A DNA stretch of 64,000 nt from Hymenobacter translucens (GTDB taxonomy: Bacteria > Bacteroidota > Bacteroidia > Cytophagales > Hymenobacteraceae), in assembly GCF_020685205.1 (NCBI RefSeq), contig NZ_JAJERB010000008.1, positions 124,001 through 188,000 on the forward strand, written 5' to 3'. The notes beneath the pieces were generated by a model. It made no database searches and was not told where the DNA came from. It saw only the letters and a list, made by a program, of their open reading frames with translations. Positions 24,701 to 32,775 of this stretch are shown in pieces. Each line of letters begins with the position of its first letter. The first letter of the stretch is position 1. Both the position numbers and the translations under genes were made by a program.

Positions 24701-25375
24701 ATGCCCACCGACCTTCCCTTTCTACTCGACTTTCTGCGCGGCCTGGCTGCTAACAACAACAAAGGGTGGATGGACGCCAACCGGGTCGACTACCACCGCG
24801 CCCGGGCAGCCTTTACGGGGCTGGTAGCGCAGGTGCTCGGCGGCCTGCAGCAGGTGGAGCCCGGCCTGCAGGGGCTGAAACCAGCCGACACGATGTACCG
24901 CATCAACAAGAACGACCGGTTTCAGCAAAGCGACGAGCCCTACAAGCGGCGGATGGGCGCCGGCATGAGCCAGGGCGGCCGGCACTCCCACCGGGCCGGC
25001 TACTTTCTGGCCGTAGAGCCCGGGGGCGAAACCTACGTGGGAGCCGGCAAGTGGCGGCCCGAAGCCCCCAGCCTGGCCCGCATCCGCCAGGAAATCCATT
25101 ACAACGGCCCGGCCTTTCACGAAATTCTCGACAGCCCCGAACTACGGCACCACTTCCCCGAAGGCATGGAAGGCGAAAAGCTGCAGCGCCCACCCAAAGG
25201 CTACGACAAGGCCGAGCCGGACATCGAGCTGCTCAAGCACCGGGACTTTTTCGTGGCCCGCACCTTCACCGATCAGCAGGTCCTCCGCTCCGACTTTGTG
25301 GCCCAGGTGCTGGCCGCCTTCCAGGCCGCCCAGCCTTTCGTGCGCTTCCTGAATCAGGCACTGAACGAGGAGTAG
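24701..25375 (+). CDS. DUF2461 (TIGR02453) family protein
   Basis: A 224-residue soluble protein. The N-terminus LPFLLDFLRGLAANNNKGWM, then DANRVDYHRARAAF, and the blocks MYRINKNDRFQQSDEPYKRR and GYFLAVEPGGETYVGAGKWR are diagnostic for DUF2461. The family is widespread and uncharacterised. The gene is followed by a nested inverted repeat (25440-25580) before the convergent kinase gene. Confidence 0.85.
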   Translation: MPTDLPFLLDFLRGLAANNNKGWMDANRVDYHRARAAFTGLVAQVLGGLQQVEPGLQGLKPADTMYRINKNDRFQQSDEPYKRRMGAGMSQGGRHSHRAGYFLAVEPGGETYVGAGKWRPEAPSLARIRQEIHYNGPAFHEILDSPELRHHFPEGMEGEKLQRPPKGYDKAEPDIELLKHRDFFVARTFTDQQVLRSDFVAQVLAAFQAAQPFVRFLNQALNEE

Positions 25376-25439
25376 CACTCAGATATGAAGTAACATGAGG
25401 CCAAGCGTTGCCTAGAAACCAAAGGTCAGCAAAGCAGTT

Positions 25440-25580
25440 CTCGCGTGCTGTCGTTGGAGCAGCATGAAAAAAAGAACGTCCTGCTGAGCAGAGCGAGGCA
25501 TCTCTATGGCTTCGTTGGCTTACCTGCTCCAACAACCCACGCGAGATGCCTCGGCTACGCTCGACTTGACGTTCTTTTTT
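25440..25580. repeat. Nested inverted repeat (REP-like) between convergent genes
   Basis: AAAAAAAGAACGTC (25467-25480) pairs with GACGTTCTTTTTT near 25568-25580; GAGGCATCTC pairs with GAGATGCCTC; and CTCGCGTG..TTGGAGCAG (25440-25462) pairs with CTGCTCCAA..CACGCGAG (25524-25545). It could act as a bidirectional terminator as well as a repeat element. Confidence 0.65.
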
Positions 25581-25594
25581 ACTGCGTTGGTGGC

Positions 25595-26218
25595 CTAAAA
25601 CAGCCCGAACAGGGTGCTGTTGATGCGCTCAATGATAAAGCCCAGGTCTTCCTGGCTTTTCACGTAGTCGAGCTGGTTCACGTCGATGATGAGGAGCTTG
25701 CCGGCTTTGTAGCCGCTGATCCACTTCTCGTAGTGCTCGTTCAGGTTCTTGAGGTACTCGATCTTGATGTTGTTCTCGTAGTCGCGGTTGCGGCGCTCAA
25801 TCTGCTGAATCAGCTTGGGCAGGTCGGCACGCAGGTACAGCAGCAGATCCGGCGGATCCACCATGCTGATCATCGACTCGAACAGGCCGAGGTAGTTGTT
25901 GAAGTCCCGCTCCGTCATCAGCCCCGACTCGTGCAGGTTCGACGCGAAGATGTGGGCATCCTCGTAGATGGTGCGGTCCTGAATCACGCCCTTGCTGGCG
26001 CTCTGCAGCTTCTTGATGTGCTGGGTCTGGCGGAAGCGGCTGTTCAGGAAGTATACCTGCAGGTGAAACGCCCAGCGCGGCATATCGTCGTAGAAGTCCT
26101 TCAGGTAGGGATTGTGGTCCACATCTTCCAGAAACACCTCCCAGTTGAAGTGATGGGCAAGCTTATTGGCCAGCGTGGTTTTGCCGGCTCCAATGTTGCC
26201 GACGATTGCAATGTGCAT
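25595..26218 (-). CDS. Deoxynucleoside kinase
   Basis: A 207-residue nucleoside salvage enzyme that phosphorylates deoxynucleosides with ATP. Start at ATG 26218 gives the canonical N-terminus MHIAIVGNIGAGKTTLANKL with the P-loop at 7-15; a longer frame adds an unlikely Phe-rich tail. Further family motifs are FLEDVDHNPYLKDFYDDMPR (29-48), the catalytic DRTIYED (81-87) and the lid Arg-rich segment IERRNRDYE. Length fits the bacterial dNK family. It has its own -7 element on the minus strand at 26252-26259. Confidence 0.92.
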   Translation of the reverse strand: MHIAIVGNIGAGKTTLANKLAHHFNWEVFLEDVDHNPYLKDFYDDMPRWAFHLQVYFLNSRFRQTQHIKKLQSASKGVIQDRTIYEDAHIFASNLHESGLMTERDFNNYLGLFESMISMVDPPDLLLYLRADLPKLIQQIERRNRDYENNIKIEYLKNLNEHYEKWISGYKAGKLLIIDVNQLDYVKSQEDLGFIIERINSTLFGLF

Positions 26219-26251
26219 GAGCGAAGGACGGTAGCGAAATAAAAAGAAGGA

Positions 26252-26259
26252 CAAAAATA
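26252..26259 (-). promoter_or_regulatory. -7 element (TATTTTTG) of the deoxynucleoside kinase gene
   Basis: The plus strand reads CAAAAATA, which is TATTTTTG on the minus strand, an exact TAnnTTTG match 33 bp upstream of the ATG. No clear -33 element. Confidence 0.45.
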
Positions 26260-26400
26260 AGGGAAACCGCCCAACCCCACCGGACATATTTCCGCCCGCT
26301 GCCTCCTTATTTCACCGAGCCCTCAGCCAGCCATTTCCCTGCCCCCAGGGAAGTTTAGAATCAACGTTTTTGGTATCTATACCAACCCGTTACCGCATAA

Positions 26401-26432
26401 AAAAGCGGGGCCGGCTACCCGGTCCCGCTTTT
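26401..26432. terminator. Terminator after the 26449-27156 gene
   Basis: AAAAGCGGG and CCCGCTTTT form the outer stem, with an inner CCGG..CCGG. It lies 17 bp beyond the stop of the minus-strand gene. Confidence 0.75.
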
Positions 26433-26448
26433 CATTAACTCTTACCTC

Positions 26449-27156
26449 CTACAAGCCGTCAAGGATACCCTTGGCATCCTGGGCTTTTTCCAGCACCCGA
26501 AACTCAGCCTGCAGGGTGCGGATACGGGCCCGGTCCTCGATCTGCAGCTGGTCGTGTACCTGCTCGTAGCGGGTATTCAGGCGGTTGAGCACCAGGCTGG
26601 CGTTGTCCCAGTCGGTCCGGGTCCAGCGGCTGCGCTTGGTGCGCACCGACTCAACCAAGCGGCTGTAAAGCTCGGGCAGGTCGCCGGCCCTGGCCCGGTT
26701 GATAGGCGAGGAAGTGCTGAGCAGCTTGCGCTGGGCGTCATCCACCGACGAACTGCTTTCGGTTCCTGCCCTGCCGTCGGCCGTAGCGGACGGCAGAGGC
26801 TCCTCCACCGGGTGGCCCTGCTCGGCGGCCCAGGCCTTGTAGCGGGCCTTCTGCCCCAGGTACTCCCGCTTCGACTGCACCGGCAGGCTGTCGGCTGCCG
26901 CGTCGAGGCGCTTGGTCATGCGGGCGTAGTCACTCTGCAGCCGGCCCCAGTCGAGGCGGACAACAGACAGGTTCATTTCTAGCTTTTCGTCGACCCAGTT
27001 GCTGAATGTGCGCAGCTCCTGCTCCAGCGTAGCGCCCTTAGGCGCGGCGGCGGTGGTAGTCGGCTTTTTCGTTGTGGTAGTCTGGGCCACGGCCGAGCCG
27101 AGGGCCAGGGGCAGCGCAAAGGCAAGCAGCGCGACGGGAAGAAGAATGCGTTTCAT
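26449..27156 (-). CDS. Exported helical protein of unknown function
   Basis: A 235-residue protein with a signal peptide (RILLPVALLAFALPLALGSA, cleavage near VAQ). A Thr/Lys-rich linker follows, then charged helical segments: LEQELRTFSNWVDEKLEMNL, VVRLDWGRLQSDYARMTKRL and TDWDNASLVLNRLNTRYEQV. The pattern suggests a periplasmic helical bundle. I do not recognise the family. It is monocistronic, with a terminator directly after it. Confidence 0.6.
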   Translation of the reverse strand: MKRILLPVALLAFALPLALGSAVAQTTTTKKPTTTAAAPKGATLEQELRTFSNWVDEKLEMNLSVVRLDWGRLQSDYARMTKRLDAAADSLPVQSKREYLGQKARYKAWAAEQGHPVEEPLPSATADGRAGTESSSSVDDAQRKLLSTSSPINRARAGDLPELYSRLVESVRTKRSRWTRTDWDNASLVLNRLNTRYEQVHDQLQIEDRARIRTLQAEFRVLEKAQDAKGILDGL

Positions 27157-27295
27157 AAATCAGGGAAAGGGAAGTAACACAAACGACCGGTGGGCTGCCG
27201 GCGCAGAAAATAAGAAAGGCAATTTCCGGCCCAAAACGTAGCCATAAACGGCCAGGGTTCGTTTTTTAGGGAAAAAATGCCGTTTTTGCCTCCCT

Positions 27296-27814
27296 ATGTC
27301 TACATCTGATACGGCTTCTTTAGCTATCCGGACCGCTACCCTGGCTGATATTCCCACGATTATCAGCTTGGCCGAAGCCACCTGGGAGCCTACCTACCGC
27401 TTCATCATCTCCCGGGAGCAGATCGACTACATGTACCGCGTCATCTACACGCCGGCCTCGCTGAAGCGCCAGATGGCTGAGGAGCAGCACACCTTTCTGC
27501 TTGCCTATACCGACGGCCATCCGGCCGGCTACGCCTCGTTTTCCCGCCTGTCGGCAGGCGAGGACGTGTTCAAGATGCACAAGATCTATCTGCTGCCTTC
27601 CCACCAGGGCCAGGGGCTGGGGCAGCACCTGATCGAGGCCGTGGAAGGCGCCGTCCGGGAAGCCGGTGGCCAGGCGCTGGAACTGAATGTGAACCGCTAC
27701 AACCCCGCCATTGCCTTTTATGAGCGGATGGGCTTTCAGCGCCAGCGCGAGGTGGACATTCCCATCGGGCCCTACTGGATGCACGACTACGTTATGCGCA
27801 AGCCGCTGTCCTGA
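27296..27814 (+). CDS. GNAT family N-acetyltransferase
   Basis: A 172-residue acetyltransferase using acetyl-CoA. The N-terminus IRTATLADIPTIISLAEATW is the first beta-alpha unit, and the acetyl-CoA loop is LLPSHQGQGLGQHLIEAVEG (Q/RxxGxG). The C-terminal NRYNPAIAFYERMGFQRQRE is the usual last helix-strand pair. The closest style is the RimI-like small-molecule or N-terminal acetyltransferases. The substrate is unknown. Confidence 0.88.
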   Translation: MSTSDTASLAIRTATLADIPTIISLAEATWEPTYRFIISREQIDYMYRVIYTPASLKRQMAEEQHTFLLAYTDGHPAGYASFSRLSAGEDVFKMHKIYLLPSHQGQGLGQHLIEAVEGAVREAGGQALELNVNRYNPAIAFYERMGFQRQREVDIPIGPYWMHDYVMRKPLS

Positions 27815-27918
27815 GCCGGGTACTTCCGCTTACCCATCGTTGCTTTCCCGGCCGTATACAGCTCCGGGCCCGCTGCCCGGCACTTTTTCGTTTTTTCTCT
27901 CCCTTTTTCTTACTTCTC

Positions 27919-28143
27919 ATGCCAACTACCCGCCTTACCGTTCTCAGCAACGGCTCCCTCCGCGTCGAGGGGGAATTTGAAATCGTTGATGCCCAGGGTC
28001 AGGTTTACGGGCTGGCCGGCCGCGAGCGGGTCAGCATCTGCCGCTGCGGCCTGTCGAAAAACAAGCCGTTCTGCGATGGTTCGCACAAAGGCCATTTCGA
28101 GCACAACGCCGAGGCCTTCGACCTGCCCGCCCCCAAGGTGTAG
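27919..28143 (+). CDS. CDGSH iron-sulfur domain protein
   Basis: A 74-residue protein. The motif CRCGLSKNKPFCDGSHKGHF matches C-x-C-x2-S-x3-P-x-C-D-G-S-H, which binds a [2Fe-2S] cluster through three Cys and one His. Such short CDGSH proteins are common in bacteria and are implicated in electron transfer or iron-sulfur homeostasis. A perfect terminator follows 15 bp after the stop. Confidence 0.92.
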   Translation: MPTTRLTVLSNGSLRVEGEFEIVDAQGQVYGLAGRERVSICRCGLSKNKPFCDGSHKGHFEHNAEAFDLPAPKV

Positions 28144-28158
28144 CACGTGCTCAACTGA

Positions 28159-28200
28159 AACAAAAAGCCCCCGCATGCTCGCATGCGGGGGCTTTTTGTT
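28159..28200. terminator. Bidirectional terminator, 20-bp perfect stem
   Basis: AACAAAAAGCCCCCGCATGC pairs with GCATGCGGGGGCTTTTTGTT. It serves the CDGSH gene on the plus strand and probably the acyl-CoA-binding gene on the minus strand. Confidence 0.92.
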
Positions 28201-28299
28201 GGGCTTCAGCAAACTACCCGGCCGGCCAATGGCAGGCGGAGGGGCAGCGCCGGGGCGGCTTTGCTGCAACACAGCTGCCCCTACCCGGGGAAGGTGCGG

Positions 28300-28560
28300 C
28301 TAAGCACCCTGAAACAGAGAGTCGACGAGCTCTACGTATTCCTGCCGGGCTTCTTCGTCGGACTTGCCTTTGAGGCTGCTCCAGGCGTCGTACTTGGCAA
28401 TGGCCTTGAAGTCGAAGCCGCCGGGCCGCTCGCCCGATACGTCGCCTTCGGTGGCCTGCTTGTAGAGGGCGTAAAGCTGGAGCAGCACCATGTTAGAGGG
28501 CTTGCTGGGGAGCTGCTGGGCACGCTGGGCAGCAGCTTCGAATTCGGCGGTAGTGGCCAT
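28300..28560 (-). CDS. Acyl-CoA-binding protein
   Basis: An 86-residue four-helix protein. It matches the ACBP family: FEAAAQRAQQLPSKPSNMVL, LQLYALYKQATEGDVSGERP, then FKAIAKYDAWSSLKGKSDEE. The conserved Tyr and Lys residues that contact the CoA (YALYKQAT) are present. It buffers long-chain acyl-CoA in the cytoplasm. The gene stands alone. Confidence 0.93.
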   Translation of the reverse strand: MATTAEFEAAAQRAQQLPSKPSNMVLLQLYALYKQATEGDVSGERPGGFDFKAIAKYDAWSSLKGKSDEEARQEYVELVDSLFQGA

Positions 28561-28675
28561 CGGAATTTGGCTTTAGGACGATAATCGGGTTATACTCGTG
28601 CTGCCAAGGTAGGTAATCCGCTCCGGATTGTGCTGCTTGCATCCTACTTCATTCTTTCCCTGCCCGCCCTCCTCC

Positions 28676-29971
28676 ATGCGCCGAACTTCTACCCTGCTGG
28701 CCTTTGCGGCCACCCTGCTCCTGCCCTTATCAGCCGCCCAGGCCCAGAAAACCTTTCTCCACTGCGGGCGTCTGCTCGACGTGCGCAGCGGCAGGCTGCT
28801 GAGCGAGCAGACCATCACAGTCGAAAAAGGGCGCATCACGGCGGTGCAGGCCGGTTACCAGGGCGCGGCCACGGCAGCTGATAAGGTAGTGGACCTGAAA
28901 AACCGCACCGTGCTGCCCGGCCTTATCGACTGCCACGTGCACGTGGAGGGCGAAACCAGCAAGGACAACTTCCTCAAGGAATTCACTCAGAACCCTGCCG
29001 ACGTGGCTTATGAGTCGCTGAGTCATGTGCGCATCACTCTGCTGGCCGGCTTTACCACGGTGCGCGACCTGGGTGGTTCGGGCATCAACGTGTCGCTGCG
29101 GAACGCCATTGCCCGCGGGCAGGTGGTCGGGCCGCGCATCATCACGGCCGGCAAGGCTATTTCCGGCACCGGCGGCCACATGGATCCTACCAACGGCTAC
29201 CGCCAGGACCTGATGGGCGTACCGGGCCCGGCCGACGGCGTTATCAACAGTCCCGACCAGGGCCGGCAGGCGGTGCGGGAGCAGTACAAGCGGGGCGCCG
29301 ACCTGATCAAGATTGCCTCCACGGGCGGGGTGCTGTCGGTGGCCAAGGACGGCTCGGCCCCGCAGATGACGGAAGAGGAAATCCGGGCAGTGGTGGAAAC
29401 GGCCCGGGACCTGGGCCTTTCCGTGGCCTGCCACGCCCACGGGGCCGAGGGCATGAAGCGGGCCGTCCGGGCCGGGGTCACCAGCATCGAGCACGGCACC
29501 CTGATGGACGACGAAACCATGAAGCTGATGAGAAAAATGGGCACCTGGTACGTGCCGACCATTACGGCGGGCAAGTCGGTAGCCGACTCCGCTAAAATCA
29601 AAAACTACTACCCCCCGCTGGTAACACCCAAGGCCCTGGCTATCGGCCCCAAGCTGCAGGGTACGTTTGCCCGGGCCTACAAGGCCGGGGTAAAGATTGC
29701 CTTCGGCACGGATGCCGCCGTATTCCGCCACGGTGTAAACGCCCTGGAGTTCCGCTATATGGTGGAAGCCGGCATGCCTCCGCTCGAAGCCATCCAGGCC
29801 GCCACCACCAGCGCCGCCGAGCTGCTGGGCCGCACCGCCGACCTGGGTGCCCTGGAGGCCGGTAAGCTTGCCGACGTCATTGCTGTGGAGGGCAATCCGC
29901 TGCAGGACATCAACGTGCTCCAGCAGGTGCGCTTCGTGATGAAGGACGGGGTAGTGTACAAGCAGGAATAA
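28676..29971 (+). CDS. Secreted metal-dependent amidohydrolase (Xaa-Pro dipeptidase-like)
   Basis: A 431-residue exported enzyme. The ATG at 28676 starts a signal peptide (RRTSTLLAFAATLLLPLSAA); an earlier in-frame start is unlikely. The amidohydrolase fold shows the HxH motif DCHVHVEG (H87, H89), a carboxylated-Lys region GADLIKIASTGG, the metal His residues in ACHAHGAEG and SIEHGTL, and the catalytic Asp in AFGTDAAVF. Closest relatives are imidazolonepropionase/prolidase-like hydrolases acting on peptides or cyclic amides; the precise substrate is unknown. Confidence 0.9.
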   Translation: MRRTSTLLAFAATLLLPLSAAQAQKTFLHCGRLLDVRSGRLLSEQTITVEKGRITAVQAGYQGAATAADKVVDLKNRTVLPGLIDCHVHVEGETSKDNFLKEFTQNPADVAYESLSHVRITLLAGFTTVRDLGGSGINVSLRNAIARGQVVGPRIITAGKAISGTGGHMDPTNGYRQDLMGVPGPADGVINSPDQGRQAVREQYKRGADLIKIASTGGVLSVAKDGSAPQMTEEEIRAVVETARDLGLSVACHAHGAEGMKRAVRAGVTSIEHGTLMDDETMKLMRKMGTWYVPTITAGKSVADSAKIKNYYPPLVTPKALAIGPKLQGTFARAYKAGVKIAFGTDAAVFRHGVNALEFRYMVEAGMPPLEAIQAATTSAAELLGRTADLGALEAGKLADVIAVEGNPLQDINVLQQVRFVMKDGVVYKQE

Positions 29972-30071
29972 CTTGGGCCACGTTAGGTACCCTATCTAGG
30001 AGGTAGGTAGTAATTGAAACCCGCTGGCCGGCTTACTTTCGCCCCAACCTTAACCTTTCCTTCTTATCCGA

Positions 30072-31382
30072 CTGTCTGCTCCTCCCTCCCGCAACCGTCT
30101 GCTCCGCCTGCTGGGGCTGGGCTTTGGCCTGGCGGTAGTGGTAGGCGGCACCACGGGCACCGGTGTGCTTCGCTCCCCGGGCGAAATTGCCGCCGCCGTT
30201 GGGGCGCCCGGGGGCGTGCTGCTGGTGTGGCTGGCCGGCGGATTCTATGCCCTGCTGGGGGCCAACGCCATTGCCGAGCTGGGCGCTATGCTGCCCCAGG
30301 CGGGCGGCTGGTACGGCTACGCGCACCGGGCATTTGGGGAGTTCACGGCTCTGGTAGTAGCCTGGGGCGACTGGGTGAGCAGCTGCGTGACGGGGGCCCT
30401 GGTAGCCCTGATGATGAGCACCTACATAGCCGAGCTCGTGCCGGCAGTGGCCGGGCACGAGCGTACGGTGAGCTTAGCGGCGGTGGGCATCCTGGGCTTG
30501 GTGCAGTGGCAGGGGCTGCGCGCCGCCAGCCGCGCCCAGGAGCTTACGTCGCTGCTGATGGGCCTGGCGCTGCTGGCGCTGCTGACGGCCAGCTGGTGGC
30601 TGCCCGCCGCGCCCGTGGCCGCCGCCAGTAAGCTGCCCGCGGCGGCCACCCTGCTTGTTGCCTTCCAGAGCGTCATATTTGCCTACGACGGCTGGTACGC
30701 GGCCATCTACTTTGCCGAAGAAGACCACAACCCTGCCCACGCCGTACCCCGGTCGATGCTGGGCGGGGTAGCGCTGATTATCCTGATATACGCCCTGCTG
30801 AATGCGGCCCTGCTGCACGCGCTGCCGTTCGGGCAGCTGGCGGGCTCGGAGTTGCCCCTGGCCGACGTAGCCGACCGCCTGTTGGGCTCCTGGGGCCGGC
30901 GGGCAATGCTGCTGGTAGCGGTACTGGGCCATCTGGGCGTACTCAACTCGGTGCTGATGATGGCCACCCGCGTCCTCTTTGCCCTGGGCCGCGACGGGCA
31001 GCTGCCCCCGGTACTGGCCCGGGTTCACGGCCGGGGTACGCCCCGCCCGGCCCTGCTGGTGGCCGTCGGGCTCACGCTGCTTCTGGTGGCCTCGGGAACG
31101 GCCGCGCAACTGCTGGCCATTACCAGCATCTTATTCGTGAGCTACTACGCCGTGGGCTTTGCCGCCGTGCTGCGCCTGCGCCGGACCGAGCCCGACCTGC
31201 TCCGCCCCTACCAGACCTGGGGCTACCCCTACACCACCTGGCTGGTGCTGCTTGGCTCGGTCGCCTTTCTGCTCAGCAACGCCGTGGCTGACCCGGGCAA
31301 CACGCTTTGGGCTCTGGCCCTGGTGGCGGGCAGCTACCCGGTGTGGTGGCTTGTCAAGCGCCGTCGCAAGCTCAGCCATTAA
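30072..31382 (+). CDS. APC family amino acid permease, non-ATG start
   Basis: A permease of about 436 residues with 12 helices. The first conserved helix (LGFGLAVVVGGTTGTGVLRS) begins upstream of the first ordinary start codon in frame (GTG 30138), which would delete half of it. The frame is open back to 30054 and has no ATG, GTG or TTG there; the best candidates are CTG 30072 or ATC 30066. The APC signature, the GxG loop in helix 1 and the AFQSVIFAYDGWYAAIYFAE block in helix 6 are intact. The transporter probably exchanges or imports amino acids. The start is uncertain; 30138 is the conservative alternative. Confidence 0.8.
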   Translation: MSAPPSRNRLLRLLGLGFGLAVVVGGTTGTGVLRSPGEIAAAVGAPGGVLLVWLAGGFYALLGANAIAELGAMLPQAGGWYGYAHRAFGEFTALVVAWGDWVSSCVTGALVALMMSTYIAELVPAVAGHERTVSLAAVGILGLVQWQGLRAASRAQELTSLLMGLALLALLTASWWLPAAPVAAASKLPAAATLLVAFQSVIFAYDGWYAAIYFAEEDHNPAHAVPRSMLGGVALIILIYALLNAALLHALPFGQLAGSELPLADVADRLLGSWGRRAMLLVAVLGHLGVLNSVLMMATRVLFALGRDGQLPPVLARVHGRGTPRPALLVAVGLTLLLVASGTAAQLLAITSILFVSYYAVGFAAVLRLRRTEPDLLRPYQTWGYPYTTWLVLLGSVAFLLSNAVADPGNTLWALALVAGSYPVWWLVKRRRKLSH

Positions 31383-31429
31383 CCTAATCTCCCGGAGGGA
31401 AGTATAGGAGGAGCTCACCTTATCGCGCC

Positions 31430-31921
31430 ATGAAAACCTCCGACCTTAATAGCATTATTCAAAAGCTGTTCAAGCACAAGCTTACCGTGGCTTTTGCGGA
31501 AAGCTGCACTGCCGGGGCACTGGCGGCGGAAATGGCCAAGGGTTTCGGCAGCAGTGAGGTGCTGCTGGGTAGTGTGGTTACCTACCATGTGCAGGCCAAG
31601 CAAAAGCTGCTGGGGGTGCGCAAGGACACCCTGGAGCTGTACACGGCTGAGTCGCAGCAGGTGACCAACGAGATGGTAATGGGCCTGCACAAACAGCTGC
31701 CCGCTGAAATATGCGTGGCCGTGACCGGTTTGTGCGGAGGGGGAGCCTCGGAAACACCGGAGAAGCCCCCGGGTACTTTGTTTTTCACCATTCTGCATGA
31801 GCAGAAAGCAGAGGAATACCGCGAGGTTTTCAAGGGCAACTGCGCCGCCATTCGCAAGCAGGCGGTGGATTTTGTTTTTACCAAGCTAGGTGAGCTGGCC
31901 GACCGGCATCCGCTGCAGTAA
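31430..31921 (+). CDS. CinA-type nicotinamide-nucleotide amidase
   Basis: A 163-residue protein that corresponds to the C-terminal amidohydrolase domain of CinA, without the N-terminal MocF domain. Motifs are LTVAFAESCTAGALAAEMAK with the catalytic Ser/Lys environment, GSVVTYHVQAKQKLLGVRKD and a glycine-rich VAVTGLCGGGASETPEKPPG. Such stand-alone proteins (PncC) deamidate NMN in the pyridine nucleotide cycle. It begins 47 bp after the permease stop and may share its transcript. Confidence 0.9.
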   Translation: MKTSDLNSIIQKLFKHKLTVAFAESCTAGALAAEMAKGFGSSEVLLGSVVTYHVQAKQKLLGVRKDTLELYTAESQQVTNEMVMGLHKQLPAEICVAVTGLCGGGASETPEKPPGTLFFTILHEQKAEEYREVFKGNCAAIRKQAVDFVFTKLGELADRHPLQ

Positions 31922-31969
31922 ATTTTATTTCCGGAGGAATAAAGTACCAATAGGAACTACCGCATCGGG

Positions 31970-31977
31970 TATATTTG
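31970..31977 (+). promoter_or_regulatory. -7 element (TATATTTG) of the 32045 gene
   Basis: Exact TAnnTTTG match, 67 bp upstream of ATG 32045. No clear TTG 19-21 nt upstream. Confidence 0.5.
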
Positions 31978-32044
31978 ACGGCCTTTTTAGGGTCAGCACC
32001 CGATACTGCTTCGTTTTTTCTATTCATTACTTCTTTCTCCCCTT

Positions 32045-32671
32045 ATGCTCACCACTCGTCATTTGCTGGCGGGACTGGTTTTGTCGGCGGCATTCCTGCC
32101 CGCCCTGGCCCAGACCACTACTCCTAACCCCGAGTACGCACCGACTGCCCCTGTTCAGACTGGGCCGGCTACCGTATACCCCACCATGTCGCTCGGCCTT
32201 AACTCCGGCTGGGGTGCCCCCTACGGCTGGGGCCTCGACCTGAGCTATTTCGTCCTGCCTAACCTCGACGTGACGGGAGGCGCTGGTATTGGCGTTGGAA
32301 CCAAGATTGGCATCGGGGCGCGGTATTACCTGGCTCCTGCCAAAAGAGTGTCGCCTTTCCTTGGCGCTAACCTCGTGCGGTCGGGCTCGGTACCAGAAAC
32401 CCGGGTTAGTCTGCCCGGCAACAACGGCACCATGGAAGAAAATATGTACCGCATCGATGCCAGCGCGCTGATGCACCTGCGCGCCGGCCTACGCTGGCAG
32501 CCGGGCTCGGTCGGAATCCTGGGTACGATGGGCTACGGAGTGGTTCTGGGCAGTGACCCGACTCACCTCAAATACCCGAATGCCTCGCAGGAAATGAAGG
32601 ATGTGGTTGACATCGTGGGTCCGGGCGGTATTGAAATCTCGCTTGGGCTTACCTTCCGGCTGATGCGCTAG
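32045..32671 (+). CDS. Exported outer-membrane-like protein, tandem paralogue A
   Basis: A 208-residue protein with a signal peptide (LLAGLVLSAAFLPALAQ). The mature part is Gly/aromatic-rich with alternating hydrophobic strands (SLGLNSGWGAPYGWGLDLSY, GTKIGIGARYYLAPAKRVSP, LRAGLRWQPGSVGILGTMGY), as in small outer-membrane beta-barrels. It ends in a terminal hydrophobic strand (GGIEISLGLTFRLM), though not with a C-terminal Phe. Function unknown. It is clearly related to the next gene. Confidence 0.7.
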   Translation: MLTTRHLLAGLVLSAAFLPALAQTTTPNPEYAPTAPVQTGPATVYPTMSLGLNSGWGAPYGWGLDLSYFVLPNLDVTGGAGIGVGTKIGIGARYYLAPAKRVSPFLGANLVRSGSVPETRVSLPGNNGTMEENMYRIDASALMHLRAGLRWQPGSVGILGTMGYGVVLGSDPTHLKYPNASQEMKDVVDIVGPGGIEISLGLTFRLMR

Positions 32672-32775
32672 CCGGAAGGTTCGGCCAGCGCTTATAAAGG
32701 GCATCAAGAGAAGACTAAACTGGATTTTGGTCTTATCTTGGTGCTCTTTTCTGTTTTCCTCACTTCGTCCACCGT

